DNA from: Hermatobates lingyangjiaoensis | Taxonomy: Eukaryota > Arthropoda > Insecta > Hemiptera > Hermatobatidae | Reading direction: 5' to 3' | DNA: 64,000 nt | NCBI GenBank assembly: GCA_026182355.1 | Contig: JAPFBL010000363.1 | Location: 124,001-188,000 of the forward strand | Shown: in pieces, positions 22,541 to 34,690 of the stretch | Layout of the letters: the number at the start of each line of letters is the position of its first letter | Numbering within the stretch: position 1 is the stretch's first letter | The notes under the pieces: model-generated | Seen by the model: the letters and a program-made list of their open reading frames with translations, nothing else | Told to the model about the DNA's origin: nothing | Database searches by the model: none | Program-made: the position numbers and the translations under genes

Positions 22541-23376
22541 CAGTGGTTCTCAAACTGGGGTCCGCGGTCCTCTAGGGGAACGCGAAGGGGTTGAAGGGGG
22601 ACCGCAAAGAGTCCATTCAGTACTTGAAATGGTCGACTAGCCCATTTCGGATTGTTACAGTCATAATGACATCGTTGTTGTAGGGAAAGGATATCAAAGC
22701 GTTGCATCTCAAATTACACCTTTTTCCGTTTGAAGTTTCCGGATAGGGAGGGAGAGTGAAAGAAGTGTTTTGTTTGTGTAACTCATGTCAACAAGCTTAC
22801 GCGATTCTAGTTGTATTGATTGGAGGTGAGGTGAATTGCGTGATTATATGTGAATTGTTTTCCATGAATTGTCAATTAGTGATTTTTGGATCCAAATGGT
22901 ACAGTCCTATCCTGAAGTTGCAAAGCTGGCTCTAAAGGTGCTGCTTCCATTCGCAACCTCCTATGAATGTGAGAAAGCATTTTATGCATTACTTGCCATC
23001 AAAACAAAATCACGAAACAGGTTAGAAGCCACAAATGATATGAGAGTTGCACTTGCCAAAACTAAGCCAAATATAGAAGCACTGGTTGAGGCAAAACAAA
23101 TGCACCCATCACATTGAATGAAGTTTTAATATATTTCAATGTTGCTATTTTCTGATTGAATAATTGATTAAATAAGATTTTTTTTTGTTTTAATAGAAAT
23201 CGGTTGGAATTTTTTGAAAACATATTTTTGTGTTTGAATAAACGGTTGTTTCCACAAAATGTGTTGTTCCAGTAACCTATATGTTAACTGGTTGTTATAA
23301 AAGGGTCCGTGAGCCATCTAAAATATCATAAAGAGACCGCCATGCAAAAAATCTCAAAATAGTTTGAGAACCACTG
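22541..23376 (+). mobile_element. hAT transposon, internally deleted
   Basis: Both ends carry the 16-bp inverted repeat CAGTGGTTCTCAAACT. It is flanked by a perfect 8-bp target duplication, CCTTAGAG, at 22533-22540 and 23377-23384. At 836 bp it is far shorter than an autonomous hAT and keeps only the transposase C-terminus. It is inserted in an older PLE copy. Confidence 0.93.
22869..23117 (+). pseudogene. hAT transposase C-terminal dimerisation domain
   Basis: The 82 codons contain SDFWIQMVQSYPEVAKLALK, LLPFATSYECEKAFYALLAI and KTKSRNRLEA. These match the hAT C-terminal dimerisation region of the SCAND3/ZBED5-like branch, where a Cys and Phe follow the FATSY block. The frame has no proper start codon and lacks the BED finger and the catalytic core. 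It is intact over the remaining part, which suggests a fairly young insertion. Confidence 0.85.
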
Positions 23377-24504
23377 CCTTAGAGTATGTCCAATACTATA
23401 GCACTCATAGTTGTCCATGCTATTTAATAAATATAAGCTTATATTTTCAATTCTTTGAATAATTTAATGTGAATGTTTTCATTATGCACTTTTGATTTTC
23501 TAGTTGTACAGGCAGCATGACGTAACATTCGAGTATTTATACATATTGAAAAATGTAGTGTTTTCAAATAAATAAAGTTTTTTTTTTCTTATTGTTCCAT
23601 ATATTGTAATATATTTCAAAAATAGAGACTTCTTTTAATATTTTGTAACAATTTCTACACTTCTAGTACCATATTAATATAGTTTTTACAATTGTTAGAT
23701 TTACTAAAATTGGTAGTAAAATAATACGATGTTTCATAAAGTAATGCTCGTGTAGTTATTTTTCTTTGTATTTGAAATTATTTCATTTCATTTTGTGGTA
23801 ATCTTTTAAAAGAAAGCATGAATGAAATATTAAATGGAGGTTTCATTTGAAAAGGTTAAGGCCGTTCTTTAGAGGAATAGCAGTCATTGCGTGTGGAGGG
23901 TCATTGAATTAAAGAGCTACAGAAGCAGTTAAAATTACCTTCACATGATATCCCCGAGATATTTAAAAACCTTCATAATCTTCTGTTGTTACTTTTAAAG
24001 ACGGAAAATTGTAGCAATTATATTGATCAAAGAATGCCAGTTACCTTTCAAGTTCTTTAACTGTTCAGATGACAAAACAACTCCTATTACTTTCACCGTC
24101 ATCGAACTGGTTTTTGTTTAATTGAAGAACTTCTGGATACCTTTCAAATTATTTTATTTTAAACTTAAATTGGTTTCATTCAACATAGAAACAAACTTTG
24201 GTTCACAGTTTAATCTGGAATACAATAATTATTTTACGATATGGATAATCGTGAAATAATTCACGTTTATCTAGAAAGAATATCTATCTCCGGATCAAAT
24301 AAATATTATAAAGATTAACTGAATTCAAGTTCGTGCATATATTTTGAACGTACACATCTTAATAATTTCCTATGTAGATTAAACATTCATGTTTACTTTA
24401 GGTGGTTTAAACTTTCATTGTTTTAGGACAAGTGCTTTTATTAAACAAAATATATATCTAGATATTGAAAACTAGAAGTATTTATAAATAATTAAAATCA
24501 GGGA

Positions 24505-24785
24505 CCTGGAATGCGGTCCCAGCTTAGAAAATAGGAATCTTCCAAACAAAAGATTTAAAGTTTTATCTTTGATACTGATGCCCTAGACCTTTAAGGACCC
24601 TGGTGTGTGCTCCTAGCTTAGACCAATAAAATTACTATCTTAGAAAACTTAGATTATAGTTTTAAACGTTGATATTGTTACCATCCCTAGACCCTTAAGA
24701 GACCTATGGTCCCTTGGTGTGTGCTCCTAGCTTAGAACAATAGGGATTTATGAAAGCTTAGATTTTAGTTTTTAACATTAATATT
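24505..24785. repeat. Degenerate tandem repeat, unit about 125 bp
   Basis: The blocks GTGTGTGCTCCTAGCTTAGA (24602 and 24716) and CCCTAGACC (24578 and 24682) recur at about 110-bp spacing, with AAAGCTTAGATT-like segments between. Two to three units are present. Confidence 0.7.
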
Positions 24786-24882
24786 AGTGGATGATAGCTA
24801 TTTAACGGTATTTCTGTGACGGACATAGGCGTATTTATGCATCTATGGTGCTGACATCGTATATATATATATATATATATAT

Positions 24883-24973
24883 CAATGATCAAACCACAAT
24901 AAGAAATGGGAAAACAAGACTAAGATCTTTCAACCGTAACAAGCGGTCTTCGTCAGAGTCAAAAACCCGACTA
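24883..24973 (-). repeat. PLE family C half copy between two (TA)n tracts
   Basis: A single minus-strand arm begins GATCAAACCACAATAAG and stops at AAAACCCGAC. (TA)n adjoins both ends, with no inverted partner. Confidence 0.8.
24918..24960 (-). ncRNA. Hammerhead ribozyme motif, family C
   Basis: All elements match the 4342-4384 copy: GACT/AGTC helix I, CTGACGA, extra A, GACCG/CGGTT stem, GAA, AGATCT and T. Confidence 0.72.
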
Positions 24974-25585
24974 TATATATATATAATTTGTTGAATTTAT
25001 AATATTATTGTTAATACCACCGAGGTTGTTATAAAAAATTAAGGAAGAATTGGCAATATTACCTTGCAAACCTACTGTCCATTGGACTGATTCCAGAATG
25101 ACTTCAATCTTTATAGGCCATTTTCAATATACTGGTATTTTCGTCAGGCACATATTTATATCTGCCTCTTAATTTTTAAATGTATTAAGCATTTAGACCA
25201 AAATACAAACGACGATAACAAAGATAATAAAAAAAAAATAGTAAATCCTTCTGAAAAATAATGAATAAATAAAGAAATAGAATTGTAATCATAGAATAGT
25301 TGTTTGAATATGGTATCGAATAGGGAGTAGAGAAAAAAATTGATTAGAAGGTGTAAATAAGTGATAAGTTGACGAAACGAAAACACTTCATGAAGTTGGA
25401 AATAATACGAAACTGGTTGAGTAGGCAAAAGATTTACAAGGAAATATTGTACATTCTTGTTTTATTCTGAAACATTCACCACTGCCTTATAAACTGAAGA
25501 AAAAAAAAAGACCCGTATAATTGAAAATATACTACTGAATATTAAAATGAAAAACTTCTTTCTGACATTTAGATGCATTGAAAAG

Positions 25586-25614
25586 GTCTCATGGCCCCCC
25601 CTCCCACAAAAGAC
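25586..25614 (+). CDS. SH2D5-like: Candidate 29-nt microexon of the PTB-SH2 gene
   Basis: This is an inference from frame. The exon at 6325 ends in phase 1 and that at 40715 starts in phase 0, so the missing exon must have length 3n+2. A 29-nt segment here, after AAAAG and before GTATCA, fits exactly. It would add LMAPPPTKD, proline-rich like the next exon. The acceptor lacks a strong pyrimidine tract right before it, and chance matches are easy in 34 kb. Confidence 0.2.
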
Positions 25615-26038
25615 GTATCATACAAAAGAATAAATCTTATTGTTACTAACTCACGTATTGCAACGATGTTTAAGAAAACCAGTTGGCTTGATTCTGCGGA
25701 AATATACAATACAAATGCTATTTATGAAAGGACTGATATTTTGGCAAAACGTTCACGTTTCTGGATGGTTATTATTCCAAGCGAGAGAGTGCCCTTCCTT
25801 CATCTACTTCCAAACCGCATTTAAAATCAACATATACCTTGTTCTGGCCCTATTTCGAAACTGACTTAGCAATTGTATTTATTTATCCCCTTGTTCTATA
25901 TTCAAACAAAAAGGACATTCAACATTCTGATTTCACTAATGACATTCCTTTCTATATGCTACAATACGTTTTATTTAAATGAGTCATCATCATTTTATAT
26001 ATCGTTCCCTTAATACATTGTATGTATGCGTTGTACTT

Positions 26039-26040
<2 letters not shown>

Positions 26041-26085
<45 letters not shown>

Positions 26086-26086
26086 C
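26041..26086. repeat. (CA)n(TA)n compound microsatellite
   Basis: ACAC units pass directly into TATA units. Confidence 0.9.
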
Positions 26087-26169
26087 TTAATTAATAATTA
26101 TACATTTTCGCAATCACAAGTATAATAGCAAACAGCAGAGGCTATTGAGAGTTGGTTTAAACAACCAAC

Positions 26170-26380
26170 ACTTCACTTAGGCCAACGTTTCGTTATATTT
26201 ACTCGTATATAGCATCATCAGGGCTGTACAATATAGTATTTGAATTTCAACTACTGTTCCCTTGTGTCTATCTGTCTGACACATATCTTGTTTGTTGTAC
26301 GGCACGGCCTTGATGAAACTATACAAATATAGCGAAACGTTGTGCTAAGTAAAGTGTTTGTTGTTTAGACCTCTGCTGTT
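26170..26380. repeat. PLE foldback, family E
   Basis: The left arm (26170-26225) has GCCAACGTTTCG and the right arm (26300-26380) has AGCGAAACGTTGTGC. The left-arm hammerhead (26181-26224, minus) keeps CTGATGA, an ACGT palindrome and a GCC/GGC helix I. The right-arm core has decayed to TTGATGA. Confidence 0.65.
26181..26224 (-). ncRNA. Hammerhead ribozyme motif, family E
   Basis: GCC, CTGATGA, an extra T, a long TA-rich helix II with one mismatch, GAA, ACGT, T and GGC are in the expected order on the minus strand. Confidence 0.6.
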
Positions 26381-26399
26381 TGCTATTTATATAAAACAA

Positions 26400-26622
26400 A
26401 ATTTCACAATTAATACGTGAAATAACAATCAATGTTGAAACCACAATAAGAAATAGAAAGAGAATGACTAAGATTTTTCAACCGTAACAGCCAGTCTTCG
26501 TCAGAGTCCAAAACCCAACTGACTCTGAATTCAGTTGGATTTTTGACTCTAAAGAAGACTGCTTGTTATGGTTGAAAGATCTTAGTCTTTTTTTCTCATT
26601 TCTTATTGTGGTTTGAACATAT
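26400..26622. repeat. PLE foldback, family C, diverged
   Basis: Inverted arms end in ACCACAATAAG and CTTATTGTGGTTTGA. The minus-strand hammerhead (26466-26508) has lost the helix III palindrome (AAATCT) and the plus-strand core reads CTAAAGA. Confidence 0.7.
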
Positions 26623-26639
26623 AATTTTCTGGGTTCACA

Positions 26640-26760
26640 AATCAAACTCTCATTGCCGACGTTACGGTTTTATTAAAAACCTTCTCCAAAGGCCTACAAA
26701 CAAAGGATAGTAAGAAATCTTATATAAACATTCAACAAATAAACAATATAAAAATGGATT
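26640..26760 (-). repeat. PLE terminal fragment, family R
   Basis: CAAACTCTCATTGCCGACGT and a CGGTTTTATTAAAAACC hairpin match the pieces at 17450, 46550 and 51240. Confidence 0.55.
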
Positions 26761-26898
26761 ATTACAACTTGTGAAATATTACAAGTAGAAGTATTTCGGA
26801 GATAAATAAAATAACTTATAGATATATGCATTTTTTAATAAGAAAATCAAATTTATATTATTTAAACGAACTAACAATGCTAACTAGTCAAATCCTTA

Positions 26899-27205
26899 TA
26901 CTAGACTGCTTCAACCGTTCTCAATGGAGGTGAAATTCACCCCCAAGGGTGAATTTTATGCTTTCAGGGGGTGACTACAGTAAGTTTACTATTATAGTTT
27001 TTGACTATAAAAAATTGATTGAATTAATATTTTATATATCCATCTATAATTATAATTAGCATTTGATTTGTAAAATTCTATTATAAACATAATCAATGAA
27101 AAGTTGTAAAAGGTAGGACCTATTTACTAATAAGGGTGGCATTGTGAGATATTTCGAGAGGGGTGAATGGTGCCAGGAAGGCTGAGAACAACCCTTGGTC
27201 TAGTA
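26899..27205. mobile_element. Short non-autonomous DNA transposon
   Basis: The left end TACTAGACTGCTTCAACC and the right end, reverse-complemented, TACTAGACCAAGGGTTGTTC form an imperfect inverted repeat. Both continue into TTCTCA. The 307-bp interior has GGTGAAATTCACCCCCAAGG and no reading frame. The superfamily is uncertain; the TTCTCA segment recalls hAT. Confidence 0.5.
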
Positions 27206-27424
27206 GAACAGTAATGTTTGCACTAATAACGACGACATTTCTTTACTATTCTATATCCTCTAATAATATTTTGGACTACCACACACCATTTTTGATTTAT
27301 TTTAAAATACCCATCAAAGACAAGTACATCTGATAGTAGAAAATAGCGAAATATTTTATTTACTGCTTCATTTGTAATAGATGAATGATATAAAACTGTT
27401 TGTTTCTAAATTCCATTAATAAAA

Positions 27425-27990
27425 ATAGACCCACTTCTGGGCATATCCCTCTCCTGACACTGTCCATCGTCTTCTTTCTCAGGAAACGCTGAATCATATT
27501 GGTCCTGTTTCCATCTTCCTCTTTTACTCTACTCTTTCCTCCTTGCTTCTCTAGGACACCACTGTGTAATACTCTTTGCCCATCTACTATCCTTCATCCT
27601 CATGACTTGTCTTATCTACTTCCATTTTGTTCACCCATTGCAGCCACACTCTTTTAAATTTTTCTGTTTTTTTAATTAATTTATTCAGTCCTTATTTTAT
27701 CATGTTTCTTTACCCTGTTATACTGCTCTCTATTGCTCTTTACGATGTCTGCTGTTGCTCCAGATTTTTACTGTCACTGTTCACGTTTGTACTCCATAGG
27801 TTAGTGCAAGAAACACGAACCTTTCATAGTATCATCTTTTTCACGTATTTTACCTTTTTTTTACTATATTCTTTAACACCCAAAAATTTTGTTTGCTCAT
27901 TTTTTAAAATCATTGTTCGTGTAATTCTGGAAACTAAGTCATTGCCCAAGGCATATAACTTGATCAAAACATTTAATCGTCTTATTTTTC
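27425..27990 (-). pseudogene. RTE-like LINE C-terminal fragment
   Basis: The minus strand encodes LALTYGVQT, a stop and TVTVKIW, matching the LTYG-x-x-TWT motif that follows the reverse transcriptase in RTE-type LINEs. Further along are HEDEG-like remnants, MRMKDSRWAKSITQWCPREA and then SKRGRWKQDQYD, matching the HV-x-R-x-x-D-x-RW and GRP-x-x-RW tail. Stops and frameshifts break it. It lies antisense in the intron. Confidence 0.65.
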
Positions 27991-28659
27991 AGCTTCATTT
28001 CTTGCTCATCGTTTATCATTAAGATAGTTTTAACTAAGTTTTTCTTAATTTTCTCTCCCACTTTTAATAAATAATCCTTCTAAAAGTTAAAACTCTTTGA
28101 AACAAAACTGCCGGTTTATGAATAGTGTATTTTGTCAGACTCACTGGGTTGTAACGGCTATATTAAAAAGATGTCATCATGAAGTTTGACCTCTTCAACA
28201 TGGCTAGACAGTCGATCCAAAGCTCGTAATATATGCAAATGGACCATCACTTTAATAATGGGAGTTCCAAAACCACAATGCCGTTAGATCCTCGAAGCCT
28301 CTTCAAATCACCCAAACCTTTCTCAAAATTTAACTAATAAAATACCTCTTTAGCCAATAATCTTCGTGAAACATTCGATGAAACAAGTTATAGATTATCT
28401 GGAGTTACAGGTAATGGCTATACTTATATAAACTGGTGAACATAAAATCTCTATTTGTACAATAATTGTTTCGAACAACTACATTTATAGACTTTTAATT
28501 TTTACGTTGACTAGGGATGAAAAGTATGGCTCATTTCTTATTAGGCATTTATATTTATATTTTATTTATAATTGAGCCACAATACCGGTTTGATTAGTAA
28601 ATTTCATGCTATAAAGGGTTTTAGAATAGATACCATTTACGGCGTTAGCCTTAGAAATC

Positions 28660-29150
28660 AGACATAAAATAGGCCCGGGAACGACACTTTTACTTTTTCT
28701 CCGAGGAATGATGTGTGTATTATTTTCCATCTCCCACATGAAAAATATAGAAACAAGTGTTGCCACATTGATAGTGCTCACGATAATAAACAAAATTAGG
28801 GATGAATGAGAATGTAATAATAATCGCGATTATAAAAAAAACACAAGTTGTTACTACAAGAATAATCGCTACAATAAATAAGGGAACTAGGCATGCCACA
28901 TACAAAACAGTAACGATAATACAAAAATTGGTCATTGCAGTAACAACACATATTATTACTATAATCATAATAATCCTAATATTATACATAGAAAGGAAAG
29001 CTACCACATTAATAATATTCACGATATTAAAAAAAAAACAGGATGATAATGGATTGGATGGGACTGTAATAAAAATCAGGTTAATAAAAAAAAATAAGTT
29101 ATTACTATAATAATTATCACAGTGCTAAATATAATAGCACGCTAAATATA
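28660..29150. repeat. Low-complexity ATA/ATT-rich tract
   Basis: The stretch is made of degenerate ATAAT and ACAATA units. The overlapping frames on both strands reflect composition, not genes. Confidence 0.6.
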
Positions 29151-29408
29151 ATAACAGTAAGAGTTGTGATGTAATAGTAGGCAATACTAGATAAAGATAA
29201 TAAAGGAAAACAAATGTAAGTGTTTCCATAGATGCAATCAAACAATAAAAAACCAGGCCAGAATGCCTCACAGTCTTTGAGATAATCTTGTAGTTTGTAC
29301 TAAACAAAACACCTAAAGAAACAAAATAACAGTTCTTTTTAGAATTTTCGTATTTAAAACTACTACATATCTTATTTTTTTTAGTATAGGATTAAGGGTC
29401 TGATAAGG

Positions 29409-29717
29409 GGGCCAGGTTAGCTCAGTGGTTAACGTGCTCGCCTCTGGGCTGGTAACCGGGGGTTCGATCCTCACCTAGCCCTGAATTTATACAAGCGGGA
29501 GGAGGTGAATAAATATGAGTACGTAGTCAATTCGAAAGGACGTTAAGCCGTCGGTCCCGAGCCTGTACGATGTCAGTTACTCGTTAAAGTTCCTTACTCG
29601 AAATGCACTTGAGTTAAGCAATGTAGAATCTTTAGAATCATCAATCAAACAAAAATCTCGTAAACGGCTGACGTTATCACCCGCTAGGGGATCGGTTAAA
29701 AAAAAAAAAAAAAAAAA
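29409..29717 (+). mobile_element. tRNA-derived SINE, copy 2
   Basis: The head (29409-29481) keeps the A box TTAGCTCAGTGG and the B box GGTTCGATCC, with one acceptor-stem change (CTAGCCC). The body matches copy 1 through GGACGTTAAGCCGTCGGTCC and CACCCGCTAGGGGATCGG. It ends in about 18 A residues, the expected retroposon tail. Confidence 0.88.
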
Positions 29718-31459
29718 GGGTCCGATAGCCAGCTGCACATCTGACGTTTCAAGGGAAACGTAATCTTTCTGTAATTATTTTACATTGATAAATCTTAATT
29801 TTTTCTATCCCATGTGGTTAATTTTTAAGACTAACTGAAAAGATATTTTCTTGGGACCGACGTTTTAACATCCTCTCAGATTGGTGGCGTGTTCGGAATT
29901 TTTTTGCCTCCCGAGTGAAAAAAATCTAGTGTCACAGTAAAAAGTGAGTTACCAGTACAGAAGCTAGCAGGCATGCCACTGCCCTGCACATGTCAGCTAC
30001 CCTGACCTCAAATACATTCTTTCAGTACGAATATATTCGTATATAAAACGATATAAATTATTATTCTAATAATAACCTATAGATAAAGATAACTGACAAT
30101 TCCAAGGTACTCTCTAAACTAATTAGAGTAGTACAGTCACCCACTGTTACTTTTGATAGGTTGATGTGAACTTGGAACATTAATTTGGTCAATTTTAAAT
30201 ATAAAACGACTCTTGTTTCAATAATACTTGAAACGATTAAAATAAAAAAAAATCACCAAAGGCTATATTCATATCGAATTGACCGATTACCACTAGATAA
30301 CTGTGGTTAAGGAAACATTGAGCATGGTTACTACTTGGATGGGTGACAACTCCCCCTCCTCCTACAAGCAATCGTTAACAGGTGTTGACTCAAAAATGAG
30401 CCACACTCACCCCCATAAATACTTATTGAATCCTTTAATTATGGACATCAGTAAAAAAAAAGGTTAATCGTTATAATTTGTTACTTGATTTTTAAAAGTA
30501 TGTAGATTAAGCCATTGAATGTTGAGGGGTTTTCTCTTTCATTTTTAATAAAAACTCTAATATGATAACGAATAATTATTATAAACGGTTAATGTTTTCA
30601 GGTAAGTAATCATCCAAAAAAATATAATATGAATAAAAAATTCATAACCACTAAGGTAAATAATAACATTTTCTAAAAGATATCATTTTGGGGGTAATTA
30701 TATAGAACAGGTTCAACTACCTGAAATACTTGAATAAATTCCACCTTATAACTAATGCCAGTGAAATGAGAAAAAATCAACTTGGTTTTAATAGAAGCTA
30801 ATTATCATTGTTTTATAAACTTGATGAGAAACCTGTTTCATTCAATTTAAAAAAGATTTATTGAAATTGTTTAAGCGAGTTTGACGAGCTAAGAATCCGC
30901 TTGAAAACAGAAGGTCACTAGCTGAAAAAAAATTTTATGTGAATGCATATTTAATTAAGTGAAGTGAGTTGAAAGTTTTTCTTTACCTATTCCAAGATAT
31001 CAGTTTATTAAGGTTATTACACTTTTCTATTCTTAAGTTAATTTAGAGTAGTGTTTGCTAAAGTTGGTACCACTGTGAGTAAGAAATACGGCAACTGCCG
31101 TACTTAGACAGGTAACCCAGGTGAGGTAAATCCTGTCTACTTATAAGTCAGAACAATAAAGTGATCTTCCAGTAAGCCATCTAGATCACTTAAAGAACGG
31201 TTCTAGTTTGGCTCCATTGTTACAATAACATTGTTTTAATAAGATATATGTTCCTGTACATAAGTAAAAATGAAGCTCAAGAGTACGTAAGAAATATACT
31301 AAAGAAATAAAATTTAATTTTGCACCAGAACCGTGAAACAGAACCACCCCTATTCCATATAACATTATAAGTAATATAATATCATAATTTACATGATTAG
31401 TAAGTCTTACTACATTACAGTCAATAGTCATAAATACTTTTCAGCATATAGTAACTATA

Positions 31460-31760
31460 TTTCAGTTCTTACAGTAACTGATAAAAAGTTACTGGTATGT
31501 ATACAAATCATAAAAATACAAATGCCTGTCACCTGTGAAAAACTTAGAATATCCTGAAACTTGTAAGAAGTTACAGTACCTGTAACTTATGAAAAGTTAG
31601 ATTACTTAAAACTTTAGAAAAAAGTTACATATCTGTAACTGATAAAAATCAAAAGTACCTGTAACCTATGAAAAAAATTTACAGTGCCTGTACTATTATA
31701 TAAAAAGTACTTTTAACTTATGAAAATACTGAAGTATTGCAACTGAAGAAAAAAATTTGA
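31460..31760. repeat. Degenerate minisatellite based on AGTTACAGTACCTGTAACTTATGAAAA
   Basis: About nine units of 28-40 bp carry the core TACCTGTAACTTATGAAAA. Each contains a small palindrome of the type GTTACAG-CTGTAAC. Units differ by indels and substitutions. Confidence 0.72.
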
Positions 31761-31920
31761 TACTTTCGTTATGAGGGTAATAGCCTCTTCCAAGAGGGTT
31801 GACAGCTAGCGGATAGTTTTTGACTCCCCTTTCTGGACATTTGTCCTTTCCAGCGCTTTAACCCTTTTAAAATACCACTCTTCCCAACCCCTCATCAGAT
31901 GTTTTCTGCATCTAGTGTTT

Positions 31921-32040
31921 CAGGTGGGTTTTTGACTCTAACGAAGACCGCTTGTTACGGTTGAAAGATCTTAGTCTTGTTTTCCCATTTCATATTGTGG
32001 TTTGATCATTGATTGTTATTTCACGTGTTTATGTGAAAAT
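31921..32040 (+). repeat. PLE family C half copy
   Basis: A single plus-strand arm includes the closing hairpin TTCACGTGTTTATGTGAAA and then (TA)n. The hammerhead (31934-31976) is complete except that the core reads CTAACGA, a G-to-A change at an invariant base. Confidence 0.8.
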
Positions 32041-33334
32041 ATTTTTATTATATATATATATCATATTGAGTTCTTCCTTACTTTGTTACGACAGCAGCCC
32101 CCCCCCCCCCCTGCACACCCCTGTCTCCTTATGACCCGCCCACAAGAAGAGCCCTTCAGACCCTATTGTTATGCTACTCTATTACAGTAATGACTCATGA
32201 CTATGGAGGAAGTCCCTATTGAATGTTATTAGGCATCTAAACACTGTGATAACAACTGCCACCACTCAAGACAATCTAGTCACTTAGTCTTAGGCGATTG
32301 CCTCGTATAGATAGCGACCTTCGAATTTCTTTCGTCCTCAAGGGAACTAACCCTAATTCGTTTTTTTTTTTGTTTTGTTATTTTCATTCTATTAGTAATG
32401 CTGTCTCCCTTATTTTATATCGCTGGTATTATATTCCAATGAGAAACGCAATCATCCATTTTTTAAATTATTAATATTATACTTTCAAGTAACACGGTTA
32501 GATATCCAGAAAAACAAAAGAATAGCTCCATTATATTTAGAATATTTTTTTTTCTATTAATGTAAATATTTCCTTTCTGTAAAAAAATATTAAAAATTTT
32601 TGCTTATTATAAAATGATGTCATATATTTTCTAGTCAAATATTTCAAAAAAAAATATAAACTTTGAAATGTAGGAAAGAATAAATTTATTCGTCAAAACT
32701 AAGGCATTAAATTTTATGTATAAAGTGTATTCTTAACAGGGAGCTTCCAAAAAAGATGAACCCGTTAAGATAATTTCTATGCTGCCACATTTTGTTAAAG
32801 TTTGAACTGTAGTGTTTTATGTTCCGAAAAAATGAGATTTCTACTGCCTGTTAAAGAAAAATTCTACAGTTCCGAAGTTTTGATATTGCAAAAGAATTAA
32901 AAACATTAAATATATATAATTTTTAATTGGCAAATTGCAATCAAAATGTAATATGCTGCCAAGATGGAATGTATCTAAATATGGTATTCATTATCTATGT
33001 ATTTTACAGATAATTTAATATAATACTACTTTTAGCAGTAATGCAATAATATATTATTATTATATTATCTAATATAATAGAAAGGTTGAATTATTGCATA
33101 ACCTATTTTTTTGAGTTCTATTTCAGAAGTAAACATGTTTGGTTCTAATTCTTCAATAAACAAAATATTCACGACCAAATTTATAAATAGTTTTAATAGC
33201 TTAGATTAACAAGAAAAAATGCAACACCTTTCATTGTTAACTCTTGGATATTGAACATGTTGTCTTAGGCCCTGCCAAGCCCCCCTCCTGTCTTTATTGG
33301 TGTCAGTCTCCTCTACTAAACTCAAGTTTAGTAT

Positions 33335-33750
33335 CTCAGTGTTATTTTATACTCCAGATTAACTTTCAAACATCAGCAGTATAGTAAATCTAAACTAGGA
33401 ATTAACCTAACATATAACTTTAACTCTATTCACAAATATAAAACTATTCTGAATGATGTAAAGGATTTTGTCTATGCGTTGGTAATTTGTTTCAGTATGA
33501 TTTATGGATTTTCAGTTCGGTTCATTGCGATGAAGAATAAAAACCTTCCTTTTCTTTATCCAGAATGAATGTGCGATATAACCAAGGCTGCTTTATACAA
33601 CATGCATAGACAACATGATTTGACATGGGAGTCCATTCATCAGTATATTACTTAACTTAGCACTAATGAGCACAAAAACTGACCAGCCCTTCTAAATCTT
33701 ATCGACGTGTCAGCTTACTCAACCAACTCCATTAAACCCCATGAATCATA
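33335..33750 (+). pseudogene. Jockey/CR1-like LINE reverse-transcriptase end
   Basis: A 77-codon open stretch (33335-33565) reads LSVILYSRLTFKHQQ, then KLGINLTYNF and FSMIYGFSVRF. This matches the thumb region of Jockey/CR1-type reverse transcriptases, where LGV-x-LDSRLTF is followed by K-x-x and a Y-G-x-x-V-R/W block. After a stop, ITKAALYNMHRQHDLTWESI continues the pattern. Further stops make it a relic. Confidence 0.55.
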
Positions 33751-33782
33751 TCTTACCGTTTGGCATTCAAGACATCTCAATA

Positions 33783-34577
33783 CAATGGCACCTCAATTTA
33801 CGAATTGAGCAATTTACGAATATTTCGATATAGTATGAAATTTTAAAACAAATTTGTCTCTAGATATAAAAATTTCCTCGATGAGGTATCACAATCTCAT
33901 TTTTCCTCTAGCCAGCAGCATATTAAAATTAATAATATGCTTAAAATTAATAATTAATAAATAAAATTAATAATTATATTTCTACAAAACGACCTGCAAA
34001 CAGTAGTGGTCATAATGCAACAAGTTGTGGTAAAGTAAAGAAGAAAAGAAAGCCTAAAGTGTGAAAGTGAAGACGTCCATGATGACAATTAGAAAGAAAA
34101 GTAAAAAAACGAGAAAATGGTCTCTCTGTACATACGTAGTATACTAGATATCAATATACGTTAAGTGAATAAATAATTTAAAATAAGAAAAATAAAGAAG
34201 CTGAGGTACGTAGTGTAAATTAGTAAGTAGTCCCCTGCATGTCCCATCGTCTCCCCCTCTGTTCCACACTCTCCGTCACCCCCAACCTCATCTGCCAGTC
34301 TCTAAGATAAGGCAATGTACTATTTTTTATTTCTTATTTATTTGTTGTAAATTATCAAATATAATTGATTTCTATTTATATGTATGCGTAATTGCTATTT
34401 ATACCAGTAATTGCAGTATTTATTAAGGATTTATCGTAGTTCTTTTGAATTGCGGAACAGTAATCGTAATTGAATTACAATGTATTCTTAGAAGAAAACT
34501 AGTCTTAGTATATAATTATTTCTGTATACGAAGTCAGTCCTGGAACGGATTAAATTTCTAAGTCAAGGTACCAGATA
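33783..34577. mobile_element. Tigger/pogo-like MITE
   Basis: The left end reads ATGGCACCTCAATTTACGAA. The right end, reverse-complemented, reads CTGGTACCTTGACTTAG, then AATCCGTTCCAGGACTGAC. These are the typical pogo/Tigger-type terminal repeats, with TA at the outer borders. No transposase frame is visible in about 0.8 kb. Confidence 0.6.
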
Positions 34578-34690
34578 CTAGTAACATTTGTAATTGCAGT
34601 ACATTCGTTTACGCTTTAGGATGTAATTATATAATAATAAAAATTGACTATACTCACTTTTTTTGTACTATTGTTTTTCTATTTTTTTTT

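Larger units (their letters stand above)
22205..23440 (-). pseudogene. Decayed PLE GIY-YIG endonuclease split by a hAT element
   Basis: Minus-strand frames show KKDLTEG near KGLDRRIKQHKYS, then DHKCALFLHIRDKNHF and INWVETKEL, then KRKNIIESILIKKW, and after a shift SLGLFKLDEFVI before a stop at 22205. These fit the C-terminal half of a PLE endonuclease. Upstream of the hAT insertion the piece YECYSIGHT resembles the GIY-YIG motif. Several frameshifts make it inactive. Confidence 0.65.

Noticed and set aside
27627..28022. 131-codon open frame on the plus strand
   Set aside because: It is antisense to the decayed RTE-like LINE fragment and is dominated by Phe, Leu and Ser from T-rich DNA.
28720..29110. 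Overlapping frames of about 100 codons on both strands
   Set aside because: Both come from low-complexity ATA/ATT sequence rich in Ile and Val codons.
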